A stretch of 11,345 nucleotides of DNA, from positions 1 to 11,345 of the forward strand of contig DAOVWH010000058.1 of the NCBI GenBank assembly GCA_030636745.1. Direction: 5' to 3'. Positions within the stretch are counted from its first letter, which is position 1, and each line of letters starts with the position of its first letter. Positions 1 to 6,292 of the stretch are shown here, piece by piece. Below the pieces are notes generated by a model that was not told the origin of the DNA, searched no databases, and was given only the letters and a program-made list of their open reading frames with translations. Source of the stretch: UBA1672 sp023140905 (lineage in GTDB: Bacteria; Pseudomonadota; Alphaproteobacteria; Micavibrionales; Micavibrionaceae). A program made the translations under genes and the position numbers.

Positions 1-553
1 ATATCACGATTGCTTTTTTGGTGAATTCCTCAAGGTTTTTCTTCACTTTTTCGATGATGGGTCTTTCTGCGGGATTGTAAAGATAGATAACAGAAGTTTC
101 TTTGAAACTTTTGTATTCAGACATATCACCGTAACAAAGATTGACACAATTCAAACCGAATACTTTTAGATTATGATGGGCAATTTGGATGAAAGGCTCG
201 TAATAATCAACGCCGACAATCTCACTATAATCATAATCCCGGCCTGCAAGACATAATATTTTACCTTTACCACAGCCAAGATCATAAAACCCGGCTTTTC
301 TGACATCAATTATTTGAGCAACTTTTTGTAATACGGGGAGCACCTCATTTGTTGCAGAAGCCCGGTATTTTACACCATGCACAAAATTATGCGGGTGCTC
401 TATGAAATCATCTTTGTCCAACCACGAGGACGTGTTTATACCGTTCTCAATGTCAAACACAACATTTTCTTTTATGTGATCTAGTATTTTCCTAGTTCCG
501 CCCTGTTTATACAGAAAATGTGTGTGGCGGAGTTCTCTTTTTAAAGCTTTCAT
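1..553 (-). CDS. Class I SAM-dependent methyltransferase (3' end outside window)
   Basis: The minus-strand frame opens at an ATG at 553 and stays open to the window edge, giving 184 residues without a stop, so the C-terminus is missing. A Rossmann-type SAM-binding motif I is visible at about residues 89-97 (FYDLGCGKGK), followed by an acidic strand end at about 115 (VGVDYYEPF), an acidic motif near 143 (YGDM) and an LYNPAER motif at about 158-164, where class I methyltransferases carry motif IV. The substrate is unknown: the xYNP motif occurs in several small-molecule, protein and nucleic-acid methyltransferases. The gene starts 6 nt after the stop of the XRE regulator, so the two are probably cotranscribed and perhaps translationally coupled; a GAGAG just before the ATG could serve as ribosome binding site. 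The fold is fairly certain; the specific function is not known. Confidence 0.8.
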   Translation of the reverse strand, partial: MKALKRELRHTHFLYKQGGTRKILDHIKENVVFDIENGINTSSWLDKDDFIEHPHNFVHGVKYRASATNEVLPVLQKVAQIIDVRKAGFYDLGCGKGKILCLAGRDYDYSEIVGVDYYEPFIQIAHHNLKVFGLNCVNLCYGDMSEYKSFKETSVIYLYNPAERPIIEKVKKNLEEFTKKAIVI

Positions 554-559
554 CTCTCA

Positions 560-1213
560 TTACCCTATTTTAGGAGTTTTATCCCAGGCATAGTTGAACA
601 ATCTTCTGAAACTTTTTGCCCATCTGGGATTGTTGATTATGTTTACGTTTACTTTATCACCGAAGTCTATGAGGGCGAGTCTGTCTCCATAGACATAAAA
701 AGAGTGATCAGTAAAGTAGTTACTTGGGAGTGACTTATACTCGGCAAAATCGTTTGCAAGAAAGAAATCATCTTTTTCCTGAATAAATATTTTGAATGAA
801 TAATTATTAGGAAGAGCAGCCATTCTTTTTGCATGCTCATTGTATTTTTCCCGTTCCATCCAGCGTATCCAGTTTCTTTCATCAACATTGGAGACGCAGA
901 TTTCATTAAACTGGTCTTTCTTTGTTGACTTGGTTACCATATATACATCGTCCATAAAGTCGCGAAAGCCTTGATTTCCTTCAAGTATGCGAACTTCATT
1001 TGTTCTTTTCTTAACGCCGCTTTCTCCCAAGAACTCAATGTCATGCATATCAAAGGCATGGATAATTTTTTTAACTGTCGAGGAGTTTGGTTGGTTGACT
1101 CCATTTTCAATACGCGCAATGCCGGTTTGAGACAAGCCAGCATGTTCAGCTAATTCGTCCTGGTTCCAGCCGATTAAAGCGCGAGCTGCACGTATTTGTT
1201 CAATAGTGATCAT
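560..1213 (-). CDS. XRE-family transcriptional regulator with C-terminal sensor-like domain
   Basis: A 217-residue protein. Residues 4-62 form a helix-turn-helix of the XRE/HTH_3 type: an N-terminal IRAARALIGWNQDELAEHAG segment, then LSQTGIARIENG as recognition region, ending with the DIEFLGESGV tail common in alphaproteobacterial members of this family. Residues from about 75 to 217 form a second domain. Its end (YGDRLALIDF, then IINNP, then FRRLFNYAW) resembles the C-terminal phospholipase-D-like fold of TrmB-type regulators; that comparison is by eye and only tentative. The likely role is control of its own operon with the downstream methyltransferase, with the C-terminal domain sensing a ligand. 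The ATG at 1213 fits the normal start of the domain (MITIEQIRAARAL). The gene faces away from the 1611 gene. Confidence 0.85.
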   Translation of the reverse strand: MITIEQIRAARALIGWNQDELAEHAGLSQTGIARIENGVNQPNSSTVKKIIHAFDMHDIEFLGESGVKKRTNEVRILEGNQGFRDFMDDVYMVTKSTKKDQFNEICVSNVDERNWIRWMEREKYNEHAKRMAALPNNYSFKIFIQEKDDFFLANDFAEYKSLPSNYFTDHSFYVYGDRLALIDFGDKVNVNIINNPRWAKSFRRLFNYAWDKTPKIG

Positions 1214-1610
1214 CCGAAATTTCCACTACAATCTTGTGGTTGCTATTAAAATTCTGCATCTGCGAAATATGGCAAATGCTTTTACTTTACATGTGTTATA
1301 TTTTCGGTTTTCTGAATTGTCCAGTTTTTTTACTGAAAAGTAACAAAATAGTGCATAAAGGCGTGTCAAGCAGGCGTCGGTGTGTTGTAATTGTGTCAAC
1401 ATTATGCACAATACTTTCTAAATACATAAAATCGCCACAATTTATTATGTTAATGGATTTGTTCATTTTTTGATTATGTGGCTTTGTTATTTGAAGAAGG
1501 ATACTCTGGAAATTTGATGAAGGGCGCGTTAATCTGTAGCCCAATGAAACAGCTCCCGCATTTTGTATAATCAAAGAATGCCTGAGGAATTTTGATAAGG
1601 TTAGCAAAAA
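1214..1610. other. Divergent intergenic region without a convincing gene
   Basis: This 397-bp stretch separates the minus-strand XRE gene from the plus-strand gene at 1611. The open frames in it lack ribosome binding sites, recognisable domains or protein-like composition, so I see no gene. It must contain the promoters for both neighbours. A TATAAT hexamer at 1566-1571 is the best plus-strand -10 candidate, without a good -35. A short inverted repeat CCAC/GTGG at 1223-1239, next to the XRE start, could be an operator but is too short to be sure. Confidence 0.5.
1566..1571 (+). promoter_or_regulatory. Possible -10 element upstream of the 1611 gene
   Basis: A perfect TATAAT lies 39 bp before the ATG at 1611. 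No good -35 hexamer sits 16-18 bp upstream, so it is only a candidate. It would give a leader of roughly 30 nt. Confidence 0.35.
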
Positions 1611-2291
1611 ATGAAAAGCAGACGTTTTAAAATTAATCCCAGAAAGCAAATCAGGGTTAAGTCTAATACAACTTTGTTTATTTTTATCAGTTTTGCCGCC
1701 ATATTAAGCGTTGTTGTTTTAGGATATATCAGTTTTTCAGATCATGGAGAGACCGCGCCGATTGATGCCGTACAAAAAAATTCTGGAGTAACGCCAACAC
1801 TACCAATTGAAGAACGGATAAAAAAACAAATTCGTGCCAAGTTACCATCAGATGAAGATGGAATGAATCATCCGGATGCTGTGAAGCTCTATGGGCGCTG
1901 GTATACAAAAATTGCCACGGAAGGGATTGCAGAGATTACTTTTATGTCTGATGGTTACGAACTAATCTATGTTGATTCACCCAATAGCCGTGTTCGGAAA
2001 TATTCCAAGGGACGTTATACATATGATTCTCAAACCGGGTATCTGGGGTTGTTTCCTCAGCGCGATGCGCAGCTCAGCGCATTATATAAGAACGAGGTTT
2101 TACGTTATAAGGTGATGACGATGCGTAACTATCAAATGATTGTTTTACAAAAACCGGGAGAGAGCACGTTTTATATGATTGCGCATGAACGGGATTTGGC
2201 AGGAAAAAATTATCACCCTTTATTTATGTACGAAGCATATGAAAATGTTCCCGTGCTTGAATTTGAGCCGGTGACCGTAAAGAAAAAGTGA
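1611..2291 (+). CDS. Membrane-anchored periplasmic protein of unknown function
   Basis: A 226-residue protein I do not recognise. The N-terminus is strongly basic (MKSRRFKINPRKQIRVK) and is followed by one hydrophobic helix at about residues 20-42, so the protein is expected to be anchored with its C-terminal part in the periplasm. After a linker rich in Pro, Glu and Lys (about 43-90), a globular region at about 92-205 has alternating short hydrophobic strands with aromatic residues (LYGRWYTKI, GYELIYVDS, KGRYTYDSQTGYLGLFPQ), suggesting a beta-rich fold. The start is the only ATG before the hydrophobic helix; AAGG lies about 10 nt upstream. It sits 25 bp before the next gene in the same direction, which also encodes an exported protein, so the two probably form an operon and may act together in the envelope. 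Confidence 0.75.
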   Translation: MKSRRFKINPRKQIRVKSNTTLFIFISFAAILSVVVLGYISFSDHGETAPIDAVQKNSGVTPTLPIEERIKKQIRAKLPSDEDGMNHPDAVKLYGRWYTKIATEGIAEITFMSDGYELIYVDSPNSRVRKYSKGRYTYDSQTGYLGLFPQRDAQLSALYKNEVLRYKVMTMRNYQMIVLQKPGESTFYMIAHERDLAGKNYHPLFMYEAYENVPVLEFEPVTVKKK

Positions 2292-2300
2292 CAAGATAAT

Positions 2301-2307
2301 GGAAGGA
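2301..2307 (+). promoter_or_regulatory. Ribosome binding site selecting the 2317 start
   Basis: GGAAGGA ends 9 nt before the ATG at 2317. It overlaps the first codons that would be read from the alternative ATG at 2299, which itself has no good site, and therefore argues for 2317. Confidence 0.6.
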
Positions 2308-2316
2308 CGACTATAT

Positions 2317-2814
2317 ATGAGAGTTAAGCTTATGCATAAAAACATATATAATAAGTGTCATAAGGCAAGTATCACTTTTTTGCTGTCTTTTGCGGCTTTT
2401 ATGTGCGCCGGTGCCGTGGTTGCTCATCAAGCTTATGCACAAGGGTTTGGTGGTCAGCAAAAACCGTCTTCTGTTTATGTGTCTTCAAAAGACAAAGACG
2501 TGCGCATAGGCCAGTCTACAGCGTTTTTTGCAGGATATCGCGATATTCCTATTATGCTGGGCTTGGTCGAAATGGAAGATGCGTCATTTACTTATGATAA
2601 GCCTGAGGGTGATATTATTGAAATTGTTGCTCGATTTGATAGTGTAAGTCCTGAACAGGTTCTGCGTTATTATGAAATCGTTTTGCCGCAATTTGGTTGG
2701 AATAAAGTGTCTGAAGGCGGCCATTATTACCGTCAGGGTGAATATTTGGACCTTGCGTTTGATAAGTGTGATTCTCAAAGTGTGTTTAAAATCATGATTC
2801 ATCCCAGCCGCTAA
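2317..2814 (+). CDS. Secreted protein of unknown function with signal peptide
   Basis: A 165-residue protein when started at the ATG at 2317. The frame is open from an ATG at 2299, but GGAAGGA at 2301-2307 lies 9 nt before 2317 and would itself be coding if 2299 were used, so 2317 is preferred. The N-terminus is a classical Sec signal: basic n-region to about residue 17, hydrophobic core about 18-36, and AYA at 39-41 before a probable cleavage at Gln42. The mature part has a compact domain at about 75-150 (RDIPIMLGLVEMEDASF, then VSPEQVLRYYEIVLPQFGW) that looks like a small alpha/beta domain in which a helix is followed by the PQFGW turn. It has no catalytic motif I can see. It is probably periplasmic and cotranscribed with the upstream anchored protein. 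Confidence 0.75.
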   Translation: MRVKLMHKNIYNKCHKASITFLLSFAAFMCAGAVVAHQAYAQGFGGQQKPSSVYVSSKDKDVRIGQSTAFFAGYRDIPIMLGLVEMEDASFTYDKPEGDIIEIVARFDSVSPEQVLRYYEIVLPQFGWNKVSEGGHYYRQGEYLDLAFDKCDSQSVFKIMIHPSR

Positions 2815-2860
2815 GCGTTTTGTGCTGAATTTATCCGTTCTATGTGGACAATCCCTAATT

Positions 2861-2919
2861 TGATTCGTTTATGCTCATTGAGAATATTTCAAAAATGATT
2901 CACAAAAAACAACGAATCA
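2861..2919. repeat. Inverted TGATTCGTT / AACGAATCA pair just upstream of the rpsT promoter
   Basis: TGATTCGTT at 2861-2869 is matched exactly by its reverse complement at 2911-2919, and a third TGATTC half-copy sits at 2896-2901. The right copy abuts the -35 hexamer of the rpsT promoter at 2921. It may be a regulator binding site or a hairpin ending transcription from the 2317 gene; chance is not excluded. Confidence 0.3.
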
Positions 2920-2920
2920 C

Positions 2921-2950
2921 TTGACAAAGGCGGGTGCTAACGCGTATTAA
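2921..2950 (+). promoter_or_regulatory. Strong sigma-70-type promoter for rpsT
   Basis: A perfect TTGACA at 2921-2926 and a TATTAA at 2945-2950 are separated by 18 bp. The stretch before it (about 2890-2917) is A-rich, like an UP element. It points at rpsT and predicts a transcript start near 2957, giving a leader of about 160 nt. Confidence 0.75.
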
Positions 2951-2956
2951 TCTGCC

Positions 2957-3117
2957 TCTAATCTGGGTTTTGAGAATTTCCAGCTGCGTAGGAGATATAC
3001 ATTGCTGTGTGTTCGAGGTTAGCACAAGGGAATATACTCCTGTGTATAAAACTGGGCATAACACTGTGTAGTTATTTGGATAAAAGATAATAGTTAAAGG
3101 TTTGAAAAGGTTTAACA
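2957..3117 (+). promoter_or_regulatory. Long structured 5' leader of rpsT
   Basis: About 160 nt lie between the predicted transcript start and the rpsT ATG, with no open frame of interest. AGGAG at 2990-2994 can pair with CTCCT at 3037-3041, extended by TATA at 2996-2999 with TATA at 3033-3036. TAAC and GTTA near 3059-3074 form a second small hairpin. Ribosomal protein leaders are often targets of autogenous control, and S20 in E. coli represses its own translation, so a similar role here is possible but is inference. Confidence 0.4.
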
Positions 3118-3378
3118 ATGGCAAATCATGCATCGGCAAAGAAACGTGTGCGTCGCAATCAAAAGCACGCTGAAGTTAATAAATCACGCCGTAGTCGTAT
3201 CCGTACCTTTGTAAAGAAGGTTGAGGCTGCAATTTCTGCAAAGGATGCAGACACTGCTAAAGAGGCTCTAAAGGTTGCTCAGCCTGAGCTTCAAAAGGGC
3301 GCTGCAAAGGGTATTTTGCACAAAAATGTAGTAGCTCGGAAGCTGTCTCGCCTTAGTGCCCGCATTAAAGCGATTTAG
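3118..3378 (+). CDS. rpsT: 30S ribosomal protein S20
   Basis: An 86-residue, strongly basic protein with the S20 signature: it begins MANHASAKKRVRRNQKHAEVNKSRRSRIRTFVKKVE and ends GILHKNVVARKLSRLSARIKAI. The length is normal for the family. S20 is a primary 16S rRNA binding protein that joins the small subunit early, forming a three-helix bundle along the 5' and 3' minor domains. AAGG lies about 8 nt before the ATG. It has its own strong promoter (2921-2950) and terminator (3438-3474), and stands upstream of dnaA in the same direction, an arrangement common in Alphaproteobacteria. Confidence 0.97.
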   Translation: MANHASAKKRVRRNQKHAEVNKSRRSRIRTFVKKVEAAISAKDADTAKEALKVAQPELQKGAAKGILHKNVVARKLSRLSARIKAI

Positions 3379-3437
3379 TGTTTTTGAGTATGAAAAGCGC
3401 ATAAACGCGGTTTAGTAATTAGCTGAAATATCGATAT

Positions 3438-3474
3438 AAAAACGCCTTGAGCCTTGTGTTCTGAGGCGCTTTTG
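3438..3474 (+). terminator. Rho-independent terminator after rpsT
   Basis: AAAACGCCT (about 3439-3447) pairs with AGGCGCTTTT (3464-3473) with one bulged base, around a loop of about 16 nt that may itself be partly paired. The T-run follows the stem, and the A-run in front makes it potentially active in both directions. It separates rpsT from dnaA transcription. Confidence 0.65.
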
Positions 3475-3480
3475 CTGTTC

Positions 3481-3960
3481 TAAAACAATAAATTGAATAA
3501 AAAATTCTTTTTTTCGAATTCATGATTTGTTCTTATTGCCTCATGGTATTTCTTTGGTGTAGTCTATTTTTATCGCTGACAAATTGAAGTGACGTTTTAA
3601 GGTTAGACCTCAATATTTTCCGTGTGCCCTGTGGGTGCAGATGTGGAAATTGTTATATTAATCAATTAAAACGGTTTATGTGGACTGTTAGATTGGTGGG
3701 GGGAATCTCTAAAGGTTTTGTGTGTATTGGAACCTGGGTTTTAAAGAGAGTCTCAGTGATTGCTGAATTGTTAAAGTTACGTTGTGGATTGATATTACAA
3801 GTATATCCACAAAGGGTTTTTGCGACCAAAATTAAGGCATTCACATATAAAAATGTTTGTTTAGAAGACAAAAAATAATTGAGTGTGGATATGTATAGGT
3901 AATGTATTGAGTATTTTGTAGGTGGTGTGAGTGGTGATTGAGTGTTTTGTTGAAAATTAG
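3481..3960. other. Candidate replication origin region (AT-rich block plus DnaA-box-like sites)
   Basis: There is no convincing gene here; an 84-codon frame at 3624-3878 has Cys-rich, unprotein-like composition and no ribosome binding site. The block 3481-3520 has only 5 G or C in 40 bases, a possible unwinding element. Downstream, 9-mers related to the DnaA box TTATCCACA occur: ATATCCACA at 3803-3811 and, inverted, at 3884-3892 (one mismatch each); CAATCCACA at 3783-3791 and ATTTCCACA at 3642-3650 (inverted, two mismatches each); and a weaker inverted site at 3679-3687. Several origins lie next to dnaA, but in studied Alphaproteobacteria such as Caulobacter the origin is near hemE, so placement here is a hypothesis. 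The sites could instead mediate DnaA autoregulation of dnaA. Confidence 0.45.
3870..3960 (+). other. Cytosine-free G/T-rich tract
   Basis: By direct reading these 91 bases contain no C on the plus strand but about 28 G; with the following bases to 3987, only one C (3961) occurs in 118 bases. The tract lies immediately before the dnaA leader and contains one DnaA-box-like site. It does not encode a protein-like frame. Confidence 0.7.
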
Positions 3961-3987
3961 CTATTGGAGAGAAGATATTGATTTTAA

Positions 3988-4174
3988 CGCGAATAAATCC
4001 CCGCGCGTAAGCGGGTGGGATGTAGTGCTTCCAGACTAACGAATCTGGACGGGAGAAATCCGCTAATAAATGTAAACTGCAGGCGTAAGCCCGTATAGTT
4101 CATGTTGGTGCGCTAATAGATGAAGACTAAAAAACAACCGTGAAGAAACTATAAAATAGAGTGGAGAAGAGAAT
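3988..4174 (+). promoter_or_regulatory. Structured, repeat-containing 5' leader of dnaA
   Basis: This is a compact stretch with visible order. CGCnAATAaAT occurs at 3988-3998, 4061-4071 and (one change) 4111-4121. The last two copies extend to 18 bp with 15 matches (4061-4078 and 4111-4128). GCGTAAGC occurs exactly at 4005-4012 and 4083-4090; each can form a small hairpin closed by a GUAA (GNRA) tetraloop. Between them, TCCAGA (4030-4035) and TCTGGA (4044-4049) form a 6-bp stem with an 8-nt loop. ACGGG (4049-4053) could also pair with CCCGT (4090-4094), competing with the second GUAA hairpin. Bacterial dnaA messages can carry long regulatory leaders (Caulobacter is a known case); whether this one acts as RNA is inference. 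GGAG at 4163-4166 is the ribosome binding site. Confidence 0.5.
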
Positions 4175-5617
4175 ATGTTTGAAATTTCTGGTAAGCAATC
4201 GGCACAGTTAAGCCCAACTACCTCTAACTTGGAGGACACTCCGCTTGAGCCGACTCCTGATATTCAGGCTTTGTGGACAAACGTGCACAGTGATATGCGT
4301 GAAGAATTCGGTGAAGCTGTTTTTCGTAGCTGGCTTAAGCCGTTGACTTTGCGCGCGTATTACCATGGTACAATGGAAGTCTCTGTTCCTACTCGTTTTA
4401 TGCGCGACTGGATTCAAACTCATTATGCGCAGCGCATTTCTGCTATGTGTAGTGAGAAAAACAGCGAAATCAGGCGAGTACAGATTGTTGTCGTACAGAA
4501 TGCTATTATGGATGACATGTTTTCTTCTCAAGATAAGAGACAGGTCCCAAGCGGTGTCCGCGAACAAGAAAATTTACGTGCTGCCATTGCCGAGATTTCT
4601 TCTCCGTTAGATCCACGATTTACCTTTGATAGTTTTGTTGTTGGAAAGCCAAATGCTTTGGCCCATGCTGCTGCACGCCGTGTTGTGGAAAGCTCAAGTG
4701 TTCCGTTTAATCCGCTCTTTTTATATGGTGGTGTCGGTCTTGGTAAAACCCATTTGATGCACGCAATTGCGCATACGATTGGAGAAGTTTCTCCTGAAAA
4801 AATTGTAATGTACCTTTCGGCGGAAAAATTCATGTATCAATTTGTAAAAGCTTTGCGCGCCAATGATACAATGAGTTTTAAAGAGCAGTTCCGCAGTGTT
4901 GACGTGCTGATTATTGATGATGTCCAGTTTGTCGCCGGTAAAGAATCAACTCAGGAAGAATTCTTCCATACGTTTAATGCGCTGGTTGATCAGAATAAGC
5001 AGATCATTGTCTCCGCAGATCGTGCGCCAAGTGATTTAAACGGTGTTGAAGAACGTTTGCGTTCTCGCCTTGCATGGGGGCTTGTGGCTGATATTCATCC
5101 GTCCACCTATGAATTACGCCTTGGTATCTTACAGTCCAAGCGCGAAAATCTGGGTGCGGATGTTCCTAATAGCGTGCTGGAATTCTTGGCATTGAAAGTA
5201 ACGTCCAATATTCGTGAGTTGGAAGGTGCTTTGAACCGCATTGTGGCGCATGCCGATGTTTCTAAACAGGAAATTACGCTGGAATCAACACAAGATGTTC
5301 TGCAAGAACTTCTCCGTGCTCATGATCGTTGTATTACGATTGATGAAATACAGCGTAAAGTCGCAGAGCATTATAATTTACGTTTGTCTGATATGCATTC
5401 AGCGCGCCGTGCAAGAAACGTGGCCCGTCCAAGACAAGTAGCTATGTATTTGTCAAAGATGCTTACAGCACGATCTTTGCCTGAAATCGGTCGAAAGTTC
5501 GGTGGACGTGACCATACAACAGTGATGCACGCTATACGTAAAGTCGAGGAGCTTATGGGCGATGATGCACAAATAGCACAAGATGTAGAAGTTGTTCGCC
5601 GTGCTTTGACTGGATGA
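4175..5617 (+). CDS. dnaA: Chromosomal replication initiator protein DnaA
   Basis: A 480-residue protein with all four DnaA domains. Domain I is at about 30-110 (LWTNVHSDMREEFGEAVFRSWLKPL), followed by a short variable linker to about 145. Domain III is an AAA+ ATPase with LDPRFTFDSFVVGKPN at 145-160, Walker A GGVGLGKTH at 185-193, Walker B VLIIDDVQF at 244-252, the arginine-finger segment VEERLRSRLAWG at 291-302 and sensor II NIRELEGAL at 345-353. Domain IV has the DNA-binding signature at about 411-460 (RARNVARPRQVAMYL, then FGGRDHTTVMHAIRK). ATP-DnaA binds DnaA boxes, melts the origin and loads DnaB helicase. The extra length lies in the N-terminal tail (about 28 residues before domain I). 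GGAG precedes the ATG by 8 nt. A box-like TGTGGACAA also occurs inside the gene at 4272-4280. A terminator at 5651-5677 ends the unit. Confidence 0.98.
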   Translation: MFEISGKQSAQLSPTTSNLEDTPLEPTPDIQALWTNVHSDMREEFGEAVFRSWLKPLTLRAYYHGTMEVSVPTRFMRDWIQTHYAQRISAMCSEKNSEIRRVQIVVVQNAIMDDMFSSQDKRQVPSGVREQENLRAAIAEISSPLDPRFTFDSFVVGKPNALAHAAARRVVESSSVPFNPLFLYGGVGLGKTHLMHAIAHTIGEVSPEKIVMYLSAEKFMYQFVKALRANDTMSFKEQFRSVDVLIIDDVQFVAGKESTQEEFFHTFNALVDQNKQIIVSADRAPSDLNGVEERLRSRLAWGLVADIHPSTYELRLGILQSKRENLGADVPNSVLEFLALKVTSNIRELEGALNRIVAHADVSKQEITLESTQDVLQELLRAHDRCITIDEIQRKVAEHYNLRLSDMHSARRARNVARPRQVAMYLSKMLTARSLPEIGRKFGGRDHTTVMHAIRKVEELMGDDAQIAQDVEVVRRALTG

Positions 5618-5650
5618 TAATGCGTCTGCTATAGCAGTGTTGAAAGATGA

Positions 5651-5677
5651 AACGGGGCTTTATTGGCTCCGTTTTTA
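5651..5677 (+). terminator. Rho-independent terminator after dnaA
   Basis: ACGGGGC (5652-5658) pairs with GCTCCGT (5666-5672) over 7 bp including one G-T pair, with a 7-nt loop, and runs into TTTTT at 5672-5676. It lies between dnaA and the convergent membrane protein gene. Confidence 0.85.
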
Positions 5678-5714
5678 TCTGCGCATAAAACTCCGTACGT
5701 AAGTTCGTAAAGGT

Positions 5715-6083
5715 TCACAACTGTGTAAACATCACTAATATAGCTACACAGGCGACAATCCCTAGGCCTGACCAGATATCGGCAGTTTCTTTCCGGCCTG
5801 TGATTTTGTAAAACAGAAGAACCCATAATGAAGCAGTTAAACCGATCATGGTAACATAGGCTGGATTTTCGATTAGGGTAATTGCTACCCATTTGGATGG
5901 TGTATGGAGTAGCCATGCTACGGCCATACAGGCGCCTGCTAACAAAACAGTTTTATCCTTTATGCCGGATATCATGTCTTTGTGGGGCAGGTGACGTGTC
6001 AGAGACGGGATCTTCATGATGATAATATAAAAGCTCAAAACAATCAGACATTGCAGAAAAGCTATCTGTACCACTGGATACAT
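5715..6083 (-). CDS. EamA/DMT-like membrane protein, probably an N-terminally truncated transporter
   Basis: 122 residues from the first ATG, with four predicted membrane helices at about 5-25, 45-62, 66-92 and 100-120. The last part (ENPAYVTMIGLTASLWVLLFYKITGR, then SGLGIVACVAILVM) resembles the end of an EamA repeat of drug/metabolite transporters: a P-containing helix, a short loop at the usual lgE position, and a glycine-rich last helix. Typical members have ten helices and about 290 residues, so this is at most half. The frame continues open upstream of the ATG for 25 codons to a stop at 6159-6161, close to the miniature element at 6169-6292, and no good ribosome binding site precedes the ATG. 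A decayed transporter is the simplest reading; a genuine small four-helix protein is possible. Confidence 0.5.
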   Translation of the reverse strand: MYPVVQIAFLQCLIVLSFYIIIMKIPSLTRHLPHKDMISGIKDKTVLLAGACMAVAWLLHTPSKWVAITLIENPAYVTMIGLTASLWVLLFYKITGRKETADIWSGLGIVACVAILVMFTQL

Positions 6084-6168
6084 GTCTATATCTTGTAGAA
6101 AATGAAGATGGGGTCTCTTATGAAATACCAGAAAAGTATTTGAAATTGGGATGATATTCTACGCTTGA

Positions 6169-6292
6169 TATAGTAATTCGACTTAAGAATAATACATTTT
6201 ACTTGAGTAATTCTCTTGATTCTCAACCTGTGCCCATTGGGTAAAAAATTCATTTGCGTAATTCTGTACTATTCTTAAGTCAAATTACTATA
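6169..6292. mobile_element. Miniature inverted-repeat element (MITE-like), TA-flanked
   Basis: The terminal 27 bases at 6169-6195 match the reverse complement of 6266-6292 at 25 of 27 positions. The whole unit is only 124 bp and has no coding capacity. The outermost bases are TA on both sides, consistent with the TA target duplication of IS630/Tc1/mariner-type elements; no longer duplication is visible in the flanks. The arms contain TAGTAATT and GACTTAAGAATA, and GTAATTCT recurs inside at 6207-6214 and 6258-6265. No transposase is in the window, so it would need one elsewhere. A long palindromic structure of other origin cannot be excluded. Confidence 0.65.

Noticed and set aside
1351..1409. 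8-bp inverted repeat GTGCATAA / TTATGCAC
   Set aside because: A match of this length is expected by chance in a gap of about 400 bp.
1296..1649. 117-codon minus-strand frame between the XRE gene and the 1611 gene
   Set aside because: It overlaps the start of the 1611 gene and has no recognisable domain or ribosome binding site.
3624..3878. 84-codon plus-strand frame in the rpsT-dnaA gap
   Set aside because: No ribosome binding site, Cys/Trp-rich unlikely composition, and it overlaps DnaA-box-like sites; non-coding is more likely.
4026..4060. tRNA-like anticodon arm around the 6-bp stem in the dnaA leader
   Set aside because: The loop has 8 rather than 7 bases and no acceptor, D or T arm can be fitted around it.
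6026..6154. Plus-strand frame ending in a protein-like segment (LYLVENEDGVSYEIPEKYLK)
   Set aside because: Only about 42 codons after an upstream stop, with no start codon or ribosome binding site, and overlapping the EamA-like gene on the other strand. It might be a gene remnant, but the evidence is too thin to call.
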